The position numbers and the translations under genes were made by a program. 64,000 nucleotides of DNA. It comes from Microvirga sp. (lineage in GTDB: Bacteria > Pseudomonadota > Alphaproteobacteria > Rhizobiales > Beijerinckiaceae). Position 1 is the first letter of the stretch, and the number at the start of each line of letters is the position of its first letter. Of this stretch, positions 44,029 to 52,495 are shown piece by piece. The notes under the pieces were generated by a model. It was not told where the DNA came from, ran no database searches, and saw only the letters and a list, made by a program, of their open reading frames with translations. The stretch is from positions 1 to 64,000 of the forward strand of contig JAPSLB010000025.1 in the NCBI GenBank assembly GCA_031181145.1. Direction: 5' to 3'.

Positions 44029-45291
44029 TCAGCTCGTGAAGAACTGCTGCGTGCCGTGCGCCTCGATGGCGCTCGCCAGGCGGGAGAGCGCATGCACGTA
44101 GGCAGCGCTGCGCAGGGTAATGCCCTTGTCCTGGGCGAGTGCCCAGATCGCGTCCCCTTCCCGCTCCATCATCGTTCTCAGCCGCTCATGGACCTCCTCG
44201 ATAGGCCAGTAATAACCCTGCCGGTTCTGGACCCATTCGAAGTAGGAGACGGTGACGCCGCCGGCATTCGCCAGGATATCGGGAAGAACGAGGACGTTCT
44301 TCTTGGCTAGGATTTCATCCGCCTCGGGCGTAACCGGACCGTTGGCGAGTTCGAGAACGACGCGAGCCTTCACGCTGGCGGCGTTGTCCTCGTGGATCAT
44401 GTCTTCCAGGGCAGCCGGAACGAGCAACTCGCAATCGACCGCAACAAGATCGTCGGCGGGAAGAGTGGAGATTCCATCTGAACCTGCAAGGCTCGTGAGG
44501 CTCCCCTGCCCCTTGGCTGCGAGCAGCTTGCCGACATCGAGCCCCGAGGTGCAATGGATCGCCCCCTTGGAGTCGGAGACTGCCACGATCCTGTATCCGT
44601 CCGCCGCGAGCAGCCGTGCGATGTGCTGGCCCGCATTGCCGAAGCCTTGGACCGCGACCCGTGCCCCCGGCTCCAATCCGAGCTGCCGGGCCAGGCGCCG
44701 GACGAGATAGTAGCCGCCGCGGGCCGTCGCGTCGTCACGGCCGAGCGAGCCTCCAAGGGCAATGGGCTTGCCCGTGATCACCGCCGGCGTCGCTTCGCCC
44801 ACGATGGAGGCGTACTCGTCCGCCATCCAGCCCATGACCATGGAGTTGGTGTAGACGTCTGGCGCCGGGATGTCCCGGTCGGGTCCGATGATCTTGGAGA
44901 AGGCCTGGACATAGGCGCGGGAAAGGCGTTCCAGCTCGGCCTTGGACAGGGTGTGAGGATCGACCTGCACGGCGCCTTTGCCGCCACCATAGGGCAGGTT
45001 CATCACCGCGCACTTGAAGGTCATCCAGAAAGCGAGCGTCTCCACTTCCTCGATGGTCGAGTCCGGATGAAAGCGGATGCCGCCCTTGGTCGGACCGCGG
45101 GTGTCGTCATAGCGGCAGCGCCAGGCCATGAAGGATTTGCGAGAGCCGTCGTCCAGGCGGATCATCAGACGGACCTTCGTGGTTTCCCGGGGGTATTTCA
45201 GCTTTTCGAGAACATCCGGGTCGAGGTCGAGGTGCCGGGCTGCTTCGTCAAGGCGTATCAAGGCCTGGTCCAGCATGGAGGCTGCATGCAA
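44029..45291 (-). CDS. gdhA: Glutamate dehydrogenase (Glu/Leu/Phe/Val family)
   Basis: This 420-aa enzyme has the catalytic Lys region MNLPYGGGKGAVQVDPHTLS, the GPTKGGIRFHP motif, PAPDVYTNSMVMGWMADEY, and the Rossmann motif VAVQGFGNAGQHIARLLAAD. It interconverts glutamate and 2-oxoglutarate. The best start is TTG at 45291, with AGGAG 9 nt before it; the first in-frame ATG (45276) is 24 nt from that site. Confidence 0.93.
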   Translation of the reverse strand: MHAASMLDQALIRLDEAARHLDLDPDVLEKLKYPRETTKVRLMIRLDDGSRKSFMAWRCRYDDTRGPTKGGIRFHPDSTIEEVETLAFWMTFKCAVMNLPYGGGKGAVQVDPHTLSKAELERLSRAYVQAFSKIIGPDRDIPAPDVYTNSMVMGWMADEYASIVGEATPAVITGKPIALGGSLGRDDATARGGYYLVRRLARQLGLEPGARVAVQGFGNAGQHIARLLAADGYRIVAVSDSKGAIHCTSGLDVGKLLAAKGQGSLTSLAGSDGISTLPADDLVAVDCELLVPAALEDMIHEDNAASVKARVVLELANGPVTPEADEILAKKNVLVLPDILANAGGVTVSYFEWVQNRQGYYWPIEEVHERLRTMMEREGDAIWALAQDKGITLRSAAYVHALSRLASAIEAHGTQQFFTS

Positions 45292-45735
45292 TTGATCTTA
45301 CTCCTGTCTGTTGGCGTGCCGATCTTGTCGCTAGGGAACCTTAATGGCGGCTTCCGTGCCGGAGTGCAATATGCCCGGCAAAGGCCGCGTCGATCCGGAA
45401 CAGACGGCATGCAGCCCTGTGCTCGCGGGGTCCCCCCGCACGGGACCCGCGCCGCTAGCAGGCTTGCATTCGCGGACAACAGGACTATCTTGTAAGTGTT
45501 ATGAATACGCTTGTGCAAAATCTTCGCCTTCTGACGCACGCGGGTTGCCTCAAAGCAGGAAGGTAAGCCCCAGGAGCCGGCTTGACCCGCTGTGGTCGCC
45601 GGCGCTTCGGGGCCTCAAACATCTCCCCACGACCATGCCGCCTCATGCGCCTGATCAGGCACATGTCAGCCAGTCATGTCTGCCCTGCGGGAGCGCGCCC
45701 GCGCGCCCGGCAGCGACCGTTTTGAGGAGGTTTTC
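45292..45735. other. Divergent intergenic region, no gene
   Basis: This 444-bp gap between divergent gdhA and the first Rnk-like gene has no convincing coding frame. It contains a GCCGGC pair separated by 16 nt (45575-45602) and two GCCTCAAA copies (near 45547 and 45611). I could not assign a riboswitch. Confidence 0.5.
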
Positions 45736-46185
45736 ATGAACGTGCACCAGGATCTCCCCCCGATCATCCTCGCGGCCAACGACTACAACCGCCTGCTGTT
45801 CACCGCGATGATTCGGCAGAAACACGACCGCCGGGCGCACGACTTCCTGCTCAAGGAGCTGCGCCGCGCAGAGGTCTGCCATCCGGCGGCGTTGCCGGAG
45901 AATGTCGTCTCGACGAATTGCCGTGTGATCTATCGCGTCGACAACGAGCCGAGATCGCGCGCACACCTCCTCGTCCATCCGGAAGACCTCGTCTGGCCCG
46001 GTGCGGAGATCTGCGTGACCACGCCGCTGGGAACGGCGCTTCTCGGCCTGCGCGTCGGCGACCGCATGGCGTTCGTGGAGACGGATGGCAGTGCCCACGA
46101 GGTGTTCGTGGAGGGCATCGGCCTCCGCTTCCTGGACGACGGCTCGACCGTCACGCGCATCCCTGGCGGCATCATGTGGGTCTGA
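45736..46185 (+). CDS. Rnk/GreA C-terminal-like protein 1
   Basis: This 149-aa protein has an N-terminal helical part (AANDYNRLLFTAMIRQKHDR, RAHDFLLKELRRAEV) and a GreA/GreB C-terminal FKBP-like domain (LLVHPEDLVWPGAEICVTTP, LGTALLGLRVGDRM). It is like Rnk, which binds RNA polymerase near the secondary channel, but with an extra C-terminal tail (IPGGIMWV). It belongs to the LVHPED subclass with the protein at 47692. GAGGAGG precedes the ATG. It is followed 15 nt on by a second member. Confidence 0.82.
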   Translation: MNVHQDLPPIILAANDYNRLLFTAMIRQKHDRRAHDFLLKELRRAEVCHPAALPENVVSTNCRVIYRVDNEPRSRAHLLVHPEDLVWPGAEICVTTPLGTALLGLRVGDRMAFVETDGSAHEVFVEGIGLRFLDDGSTVTRIPGGIMWV

Positions 46186-46200
46186 GGCGACAGGGACACC

Positions 46201-46638
46201 ATGATCAAGCAGGAAAAACTTCCACCCGTGACGATCTCGGCGGGTGACTACGACCGCCTTGCCTGGATCGCGACCAGCGGCATGGACGATTCCCGGGACC
46301 GCCAGGCCGCCGCGATGCTTGCCAACGAGTTGATGCGGGCGACCGTCGTGACGGAAAGGGCAATCCCACGATCTGTGGCAACGATGCATGCGCGGCTGGA
46401 ATTCCGGGATGACGTCACTTGGGATGTCCGGTGCGCCACCTTGGTCTATCCCGACGAAGCCGATGGCGAGCCGGACCGGATCTCCGTGCTGACCCCCATC
46501 GGGGCGGCGCTGATCGGCCTGCGCGGGGAGCAGTCGATCACCTGGAAGACATCGAAGGGGTGGCGCAGCCTGACGCTGCTGCGCGTCCTCTACCAGCCGC
46601 ATGGACAGTTCATCGAGCCGTGGAGGGAAATCTCATGA
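46201..46638 (+). CDS. Rnk/GreA C-terminal-like protein 2
   Basis: This 145-aa protein has the Rnk layout: SAGDYDRLAWIATSGMDDSR, a helical segment (LANELMRATVV), then LVYPDEADGEPDRISVLTPI and GAALIGLRGEQSITWKT. It belongs to the LVYP/ISVL subclass with 49919 and 51971. It lies in tandem with protein 1 but is clearly different from it in sequence, so the pair is old or came from separate sources. Confidence 0.85.
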   Translation: MIKQEKLPPVTISAGDYDRLAWIATSGMDDSRDRQAAAMLANELMRATVVTERAIPRSVATMHARLEFRDDVTWDVRCATLVYPDEADGEPDRISVLTPIGAALIGLRGEQSITWKTSKGWRSLTLLRVLYQPHGQFIEPWREIS

Positions 46639-46707
46639 GGCATGTCCGGGCGGTCGCGCCCGACGGCTGGCGTCCTGGACCGGCCTTCTCATGATGGCGG
46701 ATCGATT

Positions 46708-46824
46708 ATGCCGAGCCACGTGGTTTCATCCGCAGCGCTTATCCTGGGCTGCTTCCTCGTCTACCAAGTGGTCGTTCGCCCGGGGAGCGCATCGCATCCC
46801 GACGACCGCAAAGCCCGGGAGTGA
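46708..46824 (+). CDS. Possible 38-aa membrane peptide
   Basis: The frame MPSHVVSSAALILGCFLVYQ, VVVRPGSASHPDDRKARE has one hydrophobic segment and a basic tail. The ribosome binding site is weak (GGCGGA). It may be chance; the stretch up to the hemD end is otherwise empty. Confidence 0.3.
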   Translation: MPSHVVSSAALILGCFLVYQVVVRPGSASHPDDRKARE

Positions 46825-46932
46825 ACCCTCGACAGAGCCATGTCGTCCCCAGCGGTGGTCCACCCCGAAGGCCTTGCGGAGCATCGGCAGCCTTGAACGG
46901 TATCGGGGCGCTGCCGGAGCCCGTTCCGGAGA

Positions 46933-47682
46933 TCACCCCTCTCTTCGGACTTTGGGCATTCCCGCGGCGACATGCAGAACGGCATCGACGATACCGTCGA
47001 TGCTGGGTGTTTTTGAGACGACCACCTGACCGAAGCCCGCCGGTCGCAGTGCCTCCGCCACCTTTGCGCTGATCGCTACGGCCGTCATGCAGGCGCAGGC
47101 ACTCACGATGCCGGACGCGATGACGAGGCTGCAGAAAATGGCCGCCGTCCGCGCGGACAGGAACACGGCCGCATTAACACGCTCTTGGGAGAGCTCGCGC
47201 CTGACCTTCATGCTCAATCGCTCCGCCGCGAAGGCACGGTAAACGACCACGTGATCAGCGGCCAATCCCGCCGGTGCGAGGCTGGCGGCGAGATCGAGCG
47301 TGATGTTCAAGCCGCTGAGATAGAGAAGCGGCCCCGCATGCGGGGCCGCGTGCCGGCGGACATAGCCGATGAGGCTCACCGCCGTCCCGTCTGCGGCTTG
47401 GACATTCGAGAAACCTTCGGCGAGGAGCGGCGCCGCGGTGTCCGGCCCGACCGCGTAGATCGGCATGTCCCGACGAACCCCGTGAATCCGGAGGAATTCG
47501 CGGGCTGCGTTGGCCGACGTGAGCATCAGCGCCTGTCGGCCGGCAAGGACATCCGGGCTCCAGGAAACCGGAACGATCCTGAGCAGGGGCTCCCCGAGCC
47601 ACTCGATGCCCTGCCTCTTGAGGACGGCCCCAAGCTCTTCCGTTTGCGCCTGCGGACGCGTCAGCAGTACCCGCATCGCCAT
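46933..47682 (-). CDS. hemD: Uroporphyrinogen-III synthase
   Basis: This 249-aa protein has the HemD pattern: MRVLLTRPQAQTEELGAVLK, MLTSANAAREFLRIHG, PIYAVGPDTAAPLLAEGFSN, LYLSGLNITLDLAASL and AVFLSARTAAIFCSL. It closes the tetrapyrrole ring for haem and cobalamin. Its position among stress-type genes, apart from other hem genes, suggests it may be a second copy. Confidence 0.86.
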   Translation of the reverse strand: MAMRVLLTRPQAQTEELGAVLKRQGIEWLGEPLLRIVPVSWSPDVLAGRQALMLTSANAAREFLRIHGVRRDMPIYAVGPDTAAPLLAEGFSNVQAADGTAVSLIGYVRRHAAPHAGPLLYLSGLNITLDLAASLAPAGLAADHVVVYRAFAAERLSMKVRRELSQERVNAAVFLSARTAAIFCSLVIASGIVSACACMTAVAISAKVAEALRPAGFGQVVVSKTPSIDGIVDAVLHVAAGMPKVRREG

Positions 47683-47691
47683 CTCGCCCCG

Positions 47692-48147
47692 CTAGATCCC
47701 GATCGGCACGAACGCACCGGTGACCCTCGGCCCGACGTCCTCGACTTCAACGCATGCGCCCATTGGCCTGTCCGAGCCGATCAACGGCATCCGGTCCCCG
47801 GGCCGTAGCCCAAGGAGAGACAGGCCCAGCGGCGTCAGGACGGACAGCTCGGCGGGCGGCCAGGTGAGGTCCTCCGGATGAACCAGAGCCCGCCGTTCGG
47901 ACCGACCGCCATCGACAAGCCGGTAAGTCACGAACGTGTCGAGCGTCACCACATCCTCCGGGAGCTGATCCGCGGGGCAAAGGATGGCCCTGTGGAGTTC
48001 CTGCAGAAGAGGCTGCGCGATCGGGTGGGCCTGCTCCGCGAGTTCCTGAGCCGTCCGTATCAGGCGCCGGCGGTCATGCGGCGTCACCAGAACGGGAGGC
48101 AGCCGTGTGTTTATAGCGAATCTCCTTGTCTCGAATACCTTTGTCAT
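47692..48147 (-). CDS. Rnk/GreA C-terminal-like protein 3
   Basis: This 151-aa protein has HDRRRLIRTAQELAEQAHPI, the helical LLQELHRAILCPADQLPEDV, then LVHPEDLTWPPAELSVLTPL and GLSLLGLRPGDRMPLIG. It shares the LVHPED-x-WP-x-AE block with protein 1, marking a distinct subclass. It lies 9 nt upstream of hemD on the same strand, so the two may be coexpressed. Confidence 0.82.
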   Translation of the reverse strand: MTKVFETRRFAINTRLPPVLVTPHDRRRLIRTAQELAEQAHPIAQPLLQELHRAILCPADQLPEDVVTLDTFVTYRLVDGGRSERRALVHPEDLTWPPAELSVLTPLGLSLLGLRPGDRMPLIGSDRPMGACVEVEDVGPRVTGAFVPIGI

Positions 48148-48166
48148 CGTTTCGGAAGCGGCATTC

Positions 48167-48631
48167 TTAGGGGATCAGGGGATTGCCCGCGGGCTGAGGC
48201 TGGCCGCCCTGGGGAATGATCGCGATTGCGGCGATTTCCACGACGGCGGAGGGCTCGAACAATGCGGAAACCTCCACGAGCACCATCGCCGGATAATGAT
48301 TTCCCATGATCTCGCGGTAAACCGCGCCGAGTTCGCCCTCGCGCGCCCGGTAGAAGTCCAGGTCGAGCACGTACCATGTCATCTGCGCGATATGCTCAGG
48401 CCTCCCTCCCGCTTCGGCGAGTACCGTCCGTACGTTCCGCAGCGCCTGACGGGCCTGAGGAACGAGCCCGACGGAAGTCACCCGGCCTGCATTGTCGGCC
48501 GCAATCTGTCCGCCGACGAACACGAAGGTGCCGGTACCGGCGACCGCGTGCGAATAGCCGCAGGGGCTAGGCCATTTGGGTGGATCGACCCTGCGCAGCG
48601 GGGTCGCCAAAGACGGTGGAACGATGGTCAT
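48167..48631 (-). CDS. RidA-family protein
   Basis: This 154-aa protein has the RidA/YjgF pattern (SHAVAGTGTFVFVGGQIAAD, QARQALRNVRTVLAEAGGRP, MTWYVLDLDFYRAREGELGA, PAMVLVEVSALFEPSAVVEI). The canonical imine-binding Arg region is changed: the motif here is LVEVSALFEPSAVVEI where the Arg normally precedes Val, so it may be a non-RidA subfamily. The start is MTIVPPSL. Confidence 0.85.
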   Translation of the reverse strand: MTIVPPSLATPLRRVDPPKWPSPCGYSHAVAGTGTFVFVGGQIAADNAGRVTSVGLVPQARQALRNVRTVLAEAGGRPEHIAQMTWYVLDLDFYRAREGELGAVYREIMGNHYPAMVLVEVSALFEPSAVVEIAAIAIIPQGGQPQPAGNPLIP

Positions 48632-48702
48632 GGTGTGCTCCTGTCGGGCTCCGCAACAGAGTGGAGCGGGCCGTGATGATCCGTTTGCAATCGCGTGAAG
48701 CC

Positions 48703-48742
48703 CCCGTGGGGTGCGGACCTGACCGGCCCCGCACCCCACGGG
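48703..48742. terminator. Perfect 14-bp stem hairpin downstream of speE
   Basis: CCCGTGGGGTGCGG and CCGCACCCCACGGG pair perfectly around a 12-nt loop, ending 1 nt from the speE stop. It lies between speE and the RidA gene, so it probably ends the speE transcript. Confidence 0.7.
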
Positions 48743-48743
48743 C

Positions 48744-49628
48744 TCACGTTCCTGTTTTCAGGAGACCTGCGGATGTCGGATCGCCGCGCCGTAAGGCAGG
48801 AGAGAACGTGGAGGCAAGCGTGAACGCGGCCTGATGCACCTCGGGCGTGTAGTACCGCGTCTGAGCCCGAAGCGGCGGAAAGCGCTGCTGCAGAACCTCG
48901 CACGGAGGACACAGCGCGTCGCGGGACTCACCCGCTGCGACGAGCGCGAGCATGCCGCCGGCGTAGGTCGGAACAGGCGCGAGGTACGGCCGCACTCCGG
49001 CGAACGATCCGGAGAGCTGGTCGCAGACCATCTTCAACTGGCCGGGCTGGAAGAACGGAGCGCCACTCTGCACCACCATCAGGCCCCCGGGGCGAAGGCG
49101 GCTTCGACATGCCTGATAGAACGCCGACCCGAAGAGAGGCTCGTCCGGTCCCGCCGAGTCAGTCGTGTCGACGATGAGCACGTCGAACTGGTCCTTGGCC
49201 TCGGCCACATATTGCGTCCCGTTCATGGCCACCGTGTTCGCCCGAGGATCATCGAACGCTCCTCCCGAAACCATCGGAAGATAGCGCCGTGACAGGTCGA
49301 TCAGCTCGTCATCGAGCTCCACGAGGGTGGCCCGTTCGACGGGATGCTTCAGCACCTCCCTCAGGGTACCGCCGTCACCGCCGCCGATGATGAGCACGTC
49401 CCGCGCCGAGCCGTGGGCCATCAAGGGAATGTGGGCGATCATCTCGCGACAGATATGGTTGTCCCGCTCGGTCAATTGCACGATGCCGTCGAGCACCAGC
49501 ACCTTTCCGAAAACCGCGTTCTCGAAGATCAGCACGTCCTGGAACAACGTCCGCCAATGGTAAAGCACGGTATCGATGGAGAGCATCCGTTTGTGATGCT
49601 CGTAGAGTTTCTCCTGAAACCACGTCAC
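48744..49628 (-). CDS. speE: Spermidine synthase (polyamine aminopropyltransferase)
   Basis: This 294-aa SpeE has MTWFQEKLYEHHKRMLSIDT, LVLDGIVQLTERDNHICREM, the SAM motif VLIIGGGDGGTLREVLKHP, LVELDDELIDLSRRYLP and DVLIVDTTDSAGPDEPLF with catalytic Asp. It makes spermidine from putrescine and decarboxylated SAM. Its start overlaps the stop of a small upstream gene by 4 nt (ATGA). Confidence 0.93.
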   Translation of the reverse strand: MTWFQEKLYEHHKRMLSIDTVLYHWRTLFQDVLIFENAVFGKVLVLDGIVQLTERDNHICREMIAHIPLMAHGSARDVLIIGGGDGGTLREVLKHPVERATLVELDDELIDLSRRYLPMVSGGAFDDPRANTVAMNGTQYVAEAKDQFDVLIVDTTDSAGPDEPLFGSAFYQACRSRLRPGGLMVVQSGAPFFQPGQLKMVCDQLSGSFAGVRPYLAPVPTYAGGMLALVAAGESRDALCPPCEVLQQRFPPLRAQTRYYTPEVHQAAFTLASTFSPALRRGDPTSAGLLKTGT

Positions 49629-49813
49629 AGGAGCCCTCCCCGCACGTTCTCGGCATGGATGACCGACCCCGGCGGGAACACGCCCTCGAGGGCCCAGATC
49701 GTTTTATGCGACTGCTCATTGTCACCCATGAAGGCGCCAACCGCCGCGCAGGAGATCTCGGGTCGACGCATGCTGGTGACGTCAATCGCGCTGAGACGGG
49801 TGCATTCAGCCAT
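49625..49813 (-). CDS. 62-aa hypothetical protein coupled to speE
   Basis: The protein begins MAECTRLSAIDVTSMRRPEI and contains FMGDNEQSHKTIWALEGVFP. The start at 49813 is supported by CGGAGA 6-11 nt upstream; an ATG at 49831 lacks a site. The stop overlaps the speE ATG (ATGA), which argues for real translation. No family is recognised and it is far too short for SAM decarboxylase. Confidence 0.5.
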   Translation of the reverse strand: MAECTRLSAIDVTSMRRPEISCAAVGAFMGDNEQSHKTIWALEGVFPPGSVIHAENVRGGLL

Positions 49814-49918
49814 TCGGTTCTCCGTTGTCATGAGTCCCGCCGGTTACAAAATAGGATTGAGCCCCGCGGTCGGTGATAGCTGCAGGGCACATGACTTCCT
49901 TGGCGGATGCACGTCCAC

Positions 49919-50344
49919 CTATGCGGGCTGCGATTCCGCGGCGGGCTCGCGCACCTGCTGCACCGTCAGGCGCTTCGACTCCCCGGTGCGCGTGGTCCAA
50001 TCAATCGACTTGCCGACGGAAAGCCCGATCAAGGCCGTGCCGATGGGTGTCAGGACCGAGATCCTGCCCTTCGAGATGTCGGCCTCGTTGGGGTAGACAA
50101 GAGTCACCGTCTGCACCCGCCCCGTCATGTCGTCGCGGAAATCGACCTCGCAGCCCATGCACACGGTGTCGACGGGATGGCGCCCTTTCGGCAGGACATG
50201 CGCGCGATCAAGCTCCTCGGCGAGTTCGGCGGCAACGTCGGGCATGGTATTCGCGGCGGCGTTGGCGAGCACCGAGAGCTTCTCGTGGTCCGCTGCCGTC
50301 AGGATGATGCGCGGCTTGACGCCTCCGGTAGCTTTCTTCGTCAT
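49919..50344 (-). CDS. rnk: Nucleoside diphosphate kinase regulator (Rnk), protein 4
   Basis: This 141-aa protein is the most canonical Rnk of the cluster: PRIILTAADHEKLSVLANAA, LAEELDRAHVLPKGRHPVDT, VCMGCEVDFRDDMTGRVQTV, LVYPNEADISKGRISVLTPI and GTALIGLSVGKSIDW. The protein binds RNA polymerase in E. coli and raises Ndk activity. It stands alone, leftward, before the 54-aa gene. Confidence 0.88.
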   Translation of the reverse strand: MTKKATGGVKPRIILTAADHEKLSVLANAAANTMPDVAAELAEELDRAHVLPKGRHPVDTVCMGCEVDFRDDMTGRVQTVTLVYPNEADISKGRISVLTPIGTALIGLSVGKSIDWTTRTGESKRLTVQQVREPAAESQPA

Positions 50345-50380
50345 GTCAGGTCTCCTGTTCTGGTGTGGACACCGCGCCGG

Positions 50381-50545
50381 TCATGCGGCGCTTGGTCCGG
50401 GATCGTCGTCGTCCGCTCCCTGCGGTTCGGGGATGCTTTCCGGCTCCATGCGCCGCCGTGGCGTGAACCGGATGACCTTGCCGTCGATCTGCTCATTGTC
50501 CTGGCACCCGGGCTTGGGGGTCTGATTGTCCGGGGACTGCTGCAT
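50381..50545 (-). CDS. 54-aa polar hypothetical protein
   Basis: The protein MQQSPDNQTPKPGCQDNEQI ... EPESIPEPQGADDDDPGPSA is proline- and acid-rich and probably disordered. GAGGAGA 8-14 nt before the ATG supports it. It lies directly upstream of rnk on the same strand. Confidence 0.4.
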   Translation of the reverse strand: MQQSPDNQTPKPGCQDNEQIDGKVIRFTPRRRMEPESIPEPQGADDDDPGPSAA

Positions 50546-50939
50546 TGCACGGTCTCCTCTGCGTTGGATGAGAGACGAAACGGGGATACTTTGGGGTTTC
50601 TCGTCGAGAACTCGGGCCGATCGGCTTGCATACCGCATATGAGGCAGCCGTCGTCAGCCTGCGGCGCCCGCCAGCCGGATGTGCGGCTTGGTACTCCGCC
50701 AGGCGGAGCATGAGTTTGGAGAAGTGTTGAAGCATACCGCGGCACCGGATGCGTCAGCACCCGACCTCACAAGATGTCCGAATGTATAGGATCTTGCACT
50801 ACCCCGAACTCGGGGTGCGGATGCACGTCGAGCTCGGGGCTATTAGCCCGCGATGAGGTTGCCCGCACGAAGCAGGCCACGACGATATTCTGACAAGCTC
50901 AACATAATACGCCGATGCTGGTACACATTGCCCCGTTTG

Positions 50940-51443
50940 TCAAATCGCTACAGCCGGTGTGGCGGAATGTCCTGCCACGGGCTCGCCTTGGGGCTCTCGC
51001 CAGGCGTCGCTCGTCAGCAGGATGTGGATGGCCTCTGCATCCTTCGCGGATCTGAGGCGCGTCGCAACATCACGGTCGCGCAGCCGTCGCGCCACACAGG
51101 CCAGCGCGCGCAGATGCGTGGGATCGTCGTCGCCGGGGCTCAGCAGCAGGAATACGAGATCGGCGGGGATGTCGTCCGCAGCACCGAAATCGTGCGCGGG
51201 GTCGAGACGCGCAAAAGCGCCGATGGGATGGCTGAGGCTTGGGATCGCCGCATGAGGAATCGCGATGCCGCGCCCGAAACCGAAAGTGGATGTTTCGCCG
51301 CGCTCCAGAACTGCGCGGCAGACTGCCTCGTGATCCAGATCAGCTTCCGCCGTCGCGACGCAGGCGAGCCTATCGACGGCGTGCCGGGCGTTGCGTGCGC
51401 GCAGTCGCGGGACCACGTACGAGGGAGAAATCAGCGTTGCCAT
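50940..51443 (-). CDS. PTS EIIA-Ntr-like protein (PtsN-like)
   Basis: This protein of about 167 aa has the PTS_EIIA type 2 fold: LISPSYVVPRLRARNARHAV, the phosphorylatable His in GRGIAIPHAAIPSL, and FLLLSPGDDDPTHLRALACV. Such proteins take phosphate from NPr and regulate potassium transport and stress responses, not sugar import. Several in-frame Mets at 51443-51461 are possible starts; the family N-terminus favours MATLISPSY. No PTS transporter domain is attached. Confidence 0.82.
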   Translation of the reverse strand: MATLISPSYVVPRLRARNARHAVDRLACVATAEADLDHEAVCRAVLERGETSTFGFGRGIAIPHAAIPSLSHPIGAFARLDPAHDFGAADDIPADLVFLLLSPGDDDPTHLRALACVARRLRDRDVATRLRSAKDAEAIHILLTSDAWREPQGEPVAGHSATPAVAI

Positions 51444-51818
51444 CATGCTAGATGCCATCATCGATGCCGGCCCGGATCGGGCCACCTCATGGTTTCCGAG
51501 AGCAGGACACAGACGCTCGCCCCGTGCGGCGAGGTACCGCCATGGGATCACGGGCCCGTTTGGAGAAGCCCTTTCCGGAACAAGATGCGTTGCATGAGAA
51601 GGCGTGTGTTCATGGTATCGGGGCAACGCTTAACGGTGAGGTAAGTTCAAGCTCGCGCGGGAGCTATCCTTAAGAGTCTTCGCACATCACGTCCGTCGAC
51701 CCGTGACCGCTCACTTGAATGGCCGCTGCTTCAAACTATGTTGATGGTGCCATGCTAAGGTTGCTCAACGCTCACTTCATTGCCGTCCACGCGCCCCGCC
51801 GCGCCTCAGGCTGTTGAG

Positions 51819-51848
51819 CCAGGCGCAAGACGAACATCTTGCGCCTGG
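51819..51848. repeat. Perfect 11-bp inverted repeat in intergenic DNA
   Basis: CCAGGCGCAAG and CTTGCGCCTGG are exact inverses around an 8-nt loop in the 527-bp gap between the EIIA-Ntr-like gene and the fifth Rnk-like gene. It could be a terminator, an RNA structure in the leader of the Rnk-like gene, or an operator. The rest of that gap shows no gene. Confidence 0.6.
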
Positions 51849-51970
51849 GAGATCCTGCTGATCGGCAATCACACTGTCCATGAATGGCCCTTCGGAGCCG
51901 GAATCCGGGTGGCGCGATTTGTCCAGGTACGGCGTTACCCGCAACACGATGTCTGTTTCAGGAGAATGAG

Positions 51971-52453
51971 GTGTCCTCATCCCACATAACCCTAACTGTA
52001 TCCTCGATCGATCATACCCGGCTCGAGCGGATCGCCTCGGCCGGCATGCGAATCCGAAGAGCACCTCCTTCGGTGCAATTCCTCGCCGCAGAGCTCGAAC
52101 GGGCTCGGGTCGTCAGCCCCGAAAGCCTTCCTCCGGACGTGATCTCCATGCACTCGGTGTTCGACATCCGGGACGGGATCATCGCCCGGGTCCGGCGCGC
52201 CATGCTGGTCTACCCCGGCGAGGAAGATGCCGGATCGGGTCGGATCTCAGTGCTGTCGCCGCTCGGCGCCGCGCTGATCGGTCTGGCCGAGGGGCAGTCG
52301 TTTCAATGGCGCAGCGCCACGGGCATGCTGCGAACGCTGCAGGTCATCCGTGTGGTTCATCAGCCGGAGCCCGCGAGTGCGACTGTGGACCGGCACGGGC
52401 ACGACGACAGAGGGTCGGCGGAAAGTGGCCCGACGACGCACACGATACCTTGA
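51971..52453 (+). CDS. Rnk/GreA C-terminal-like protein 5
   Basis: This 160-aa protein has SSIDHTRLERIASAGMRIRR, FLAAELERARVVSPESLPPD, then LVYPGEEDAGSGRISVLSPL and GAALIGLAEGQSFQWRS, followed by a polar tail of about 30 residues. It is closest to proteins 2 and 4. The start is probably GTG at 51971 with AGGAG 6-10 nt upstream. Confidence 0.83.
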   Translation: MSSSHITLTVSSIDHTRLERIASAGMRIRRAPPSVQFLAAELERARVVSPESLPPDVISMHSVFDIRDGIIARVRRAMLVYPGEEDAGSGRISVLSPLGAALIGLAEGQSFQWRSATGMLRTLQVIRVVHQPEPASATVDRHGHDDRGSAESGPTTHTIP

Positions 52454-52495
52454 TGATTGTTCCGGGCCGGAGATGTCCTCCGACCCGGAGCGGGC

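Noticed and set aside
45292-45735. Riboswitch upstream of the first Rnk-like gene
   Set aside because: Short GC-rich stems only; no class consensus found.
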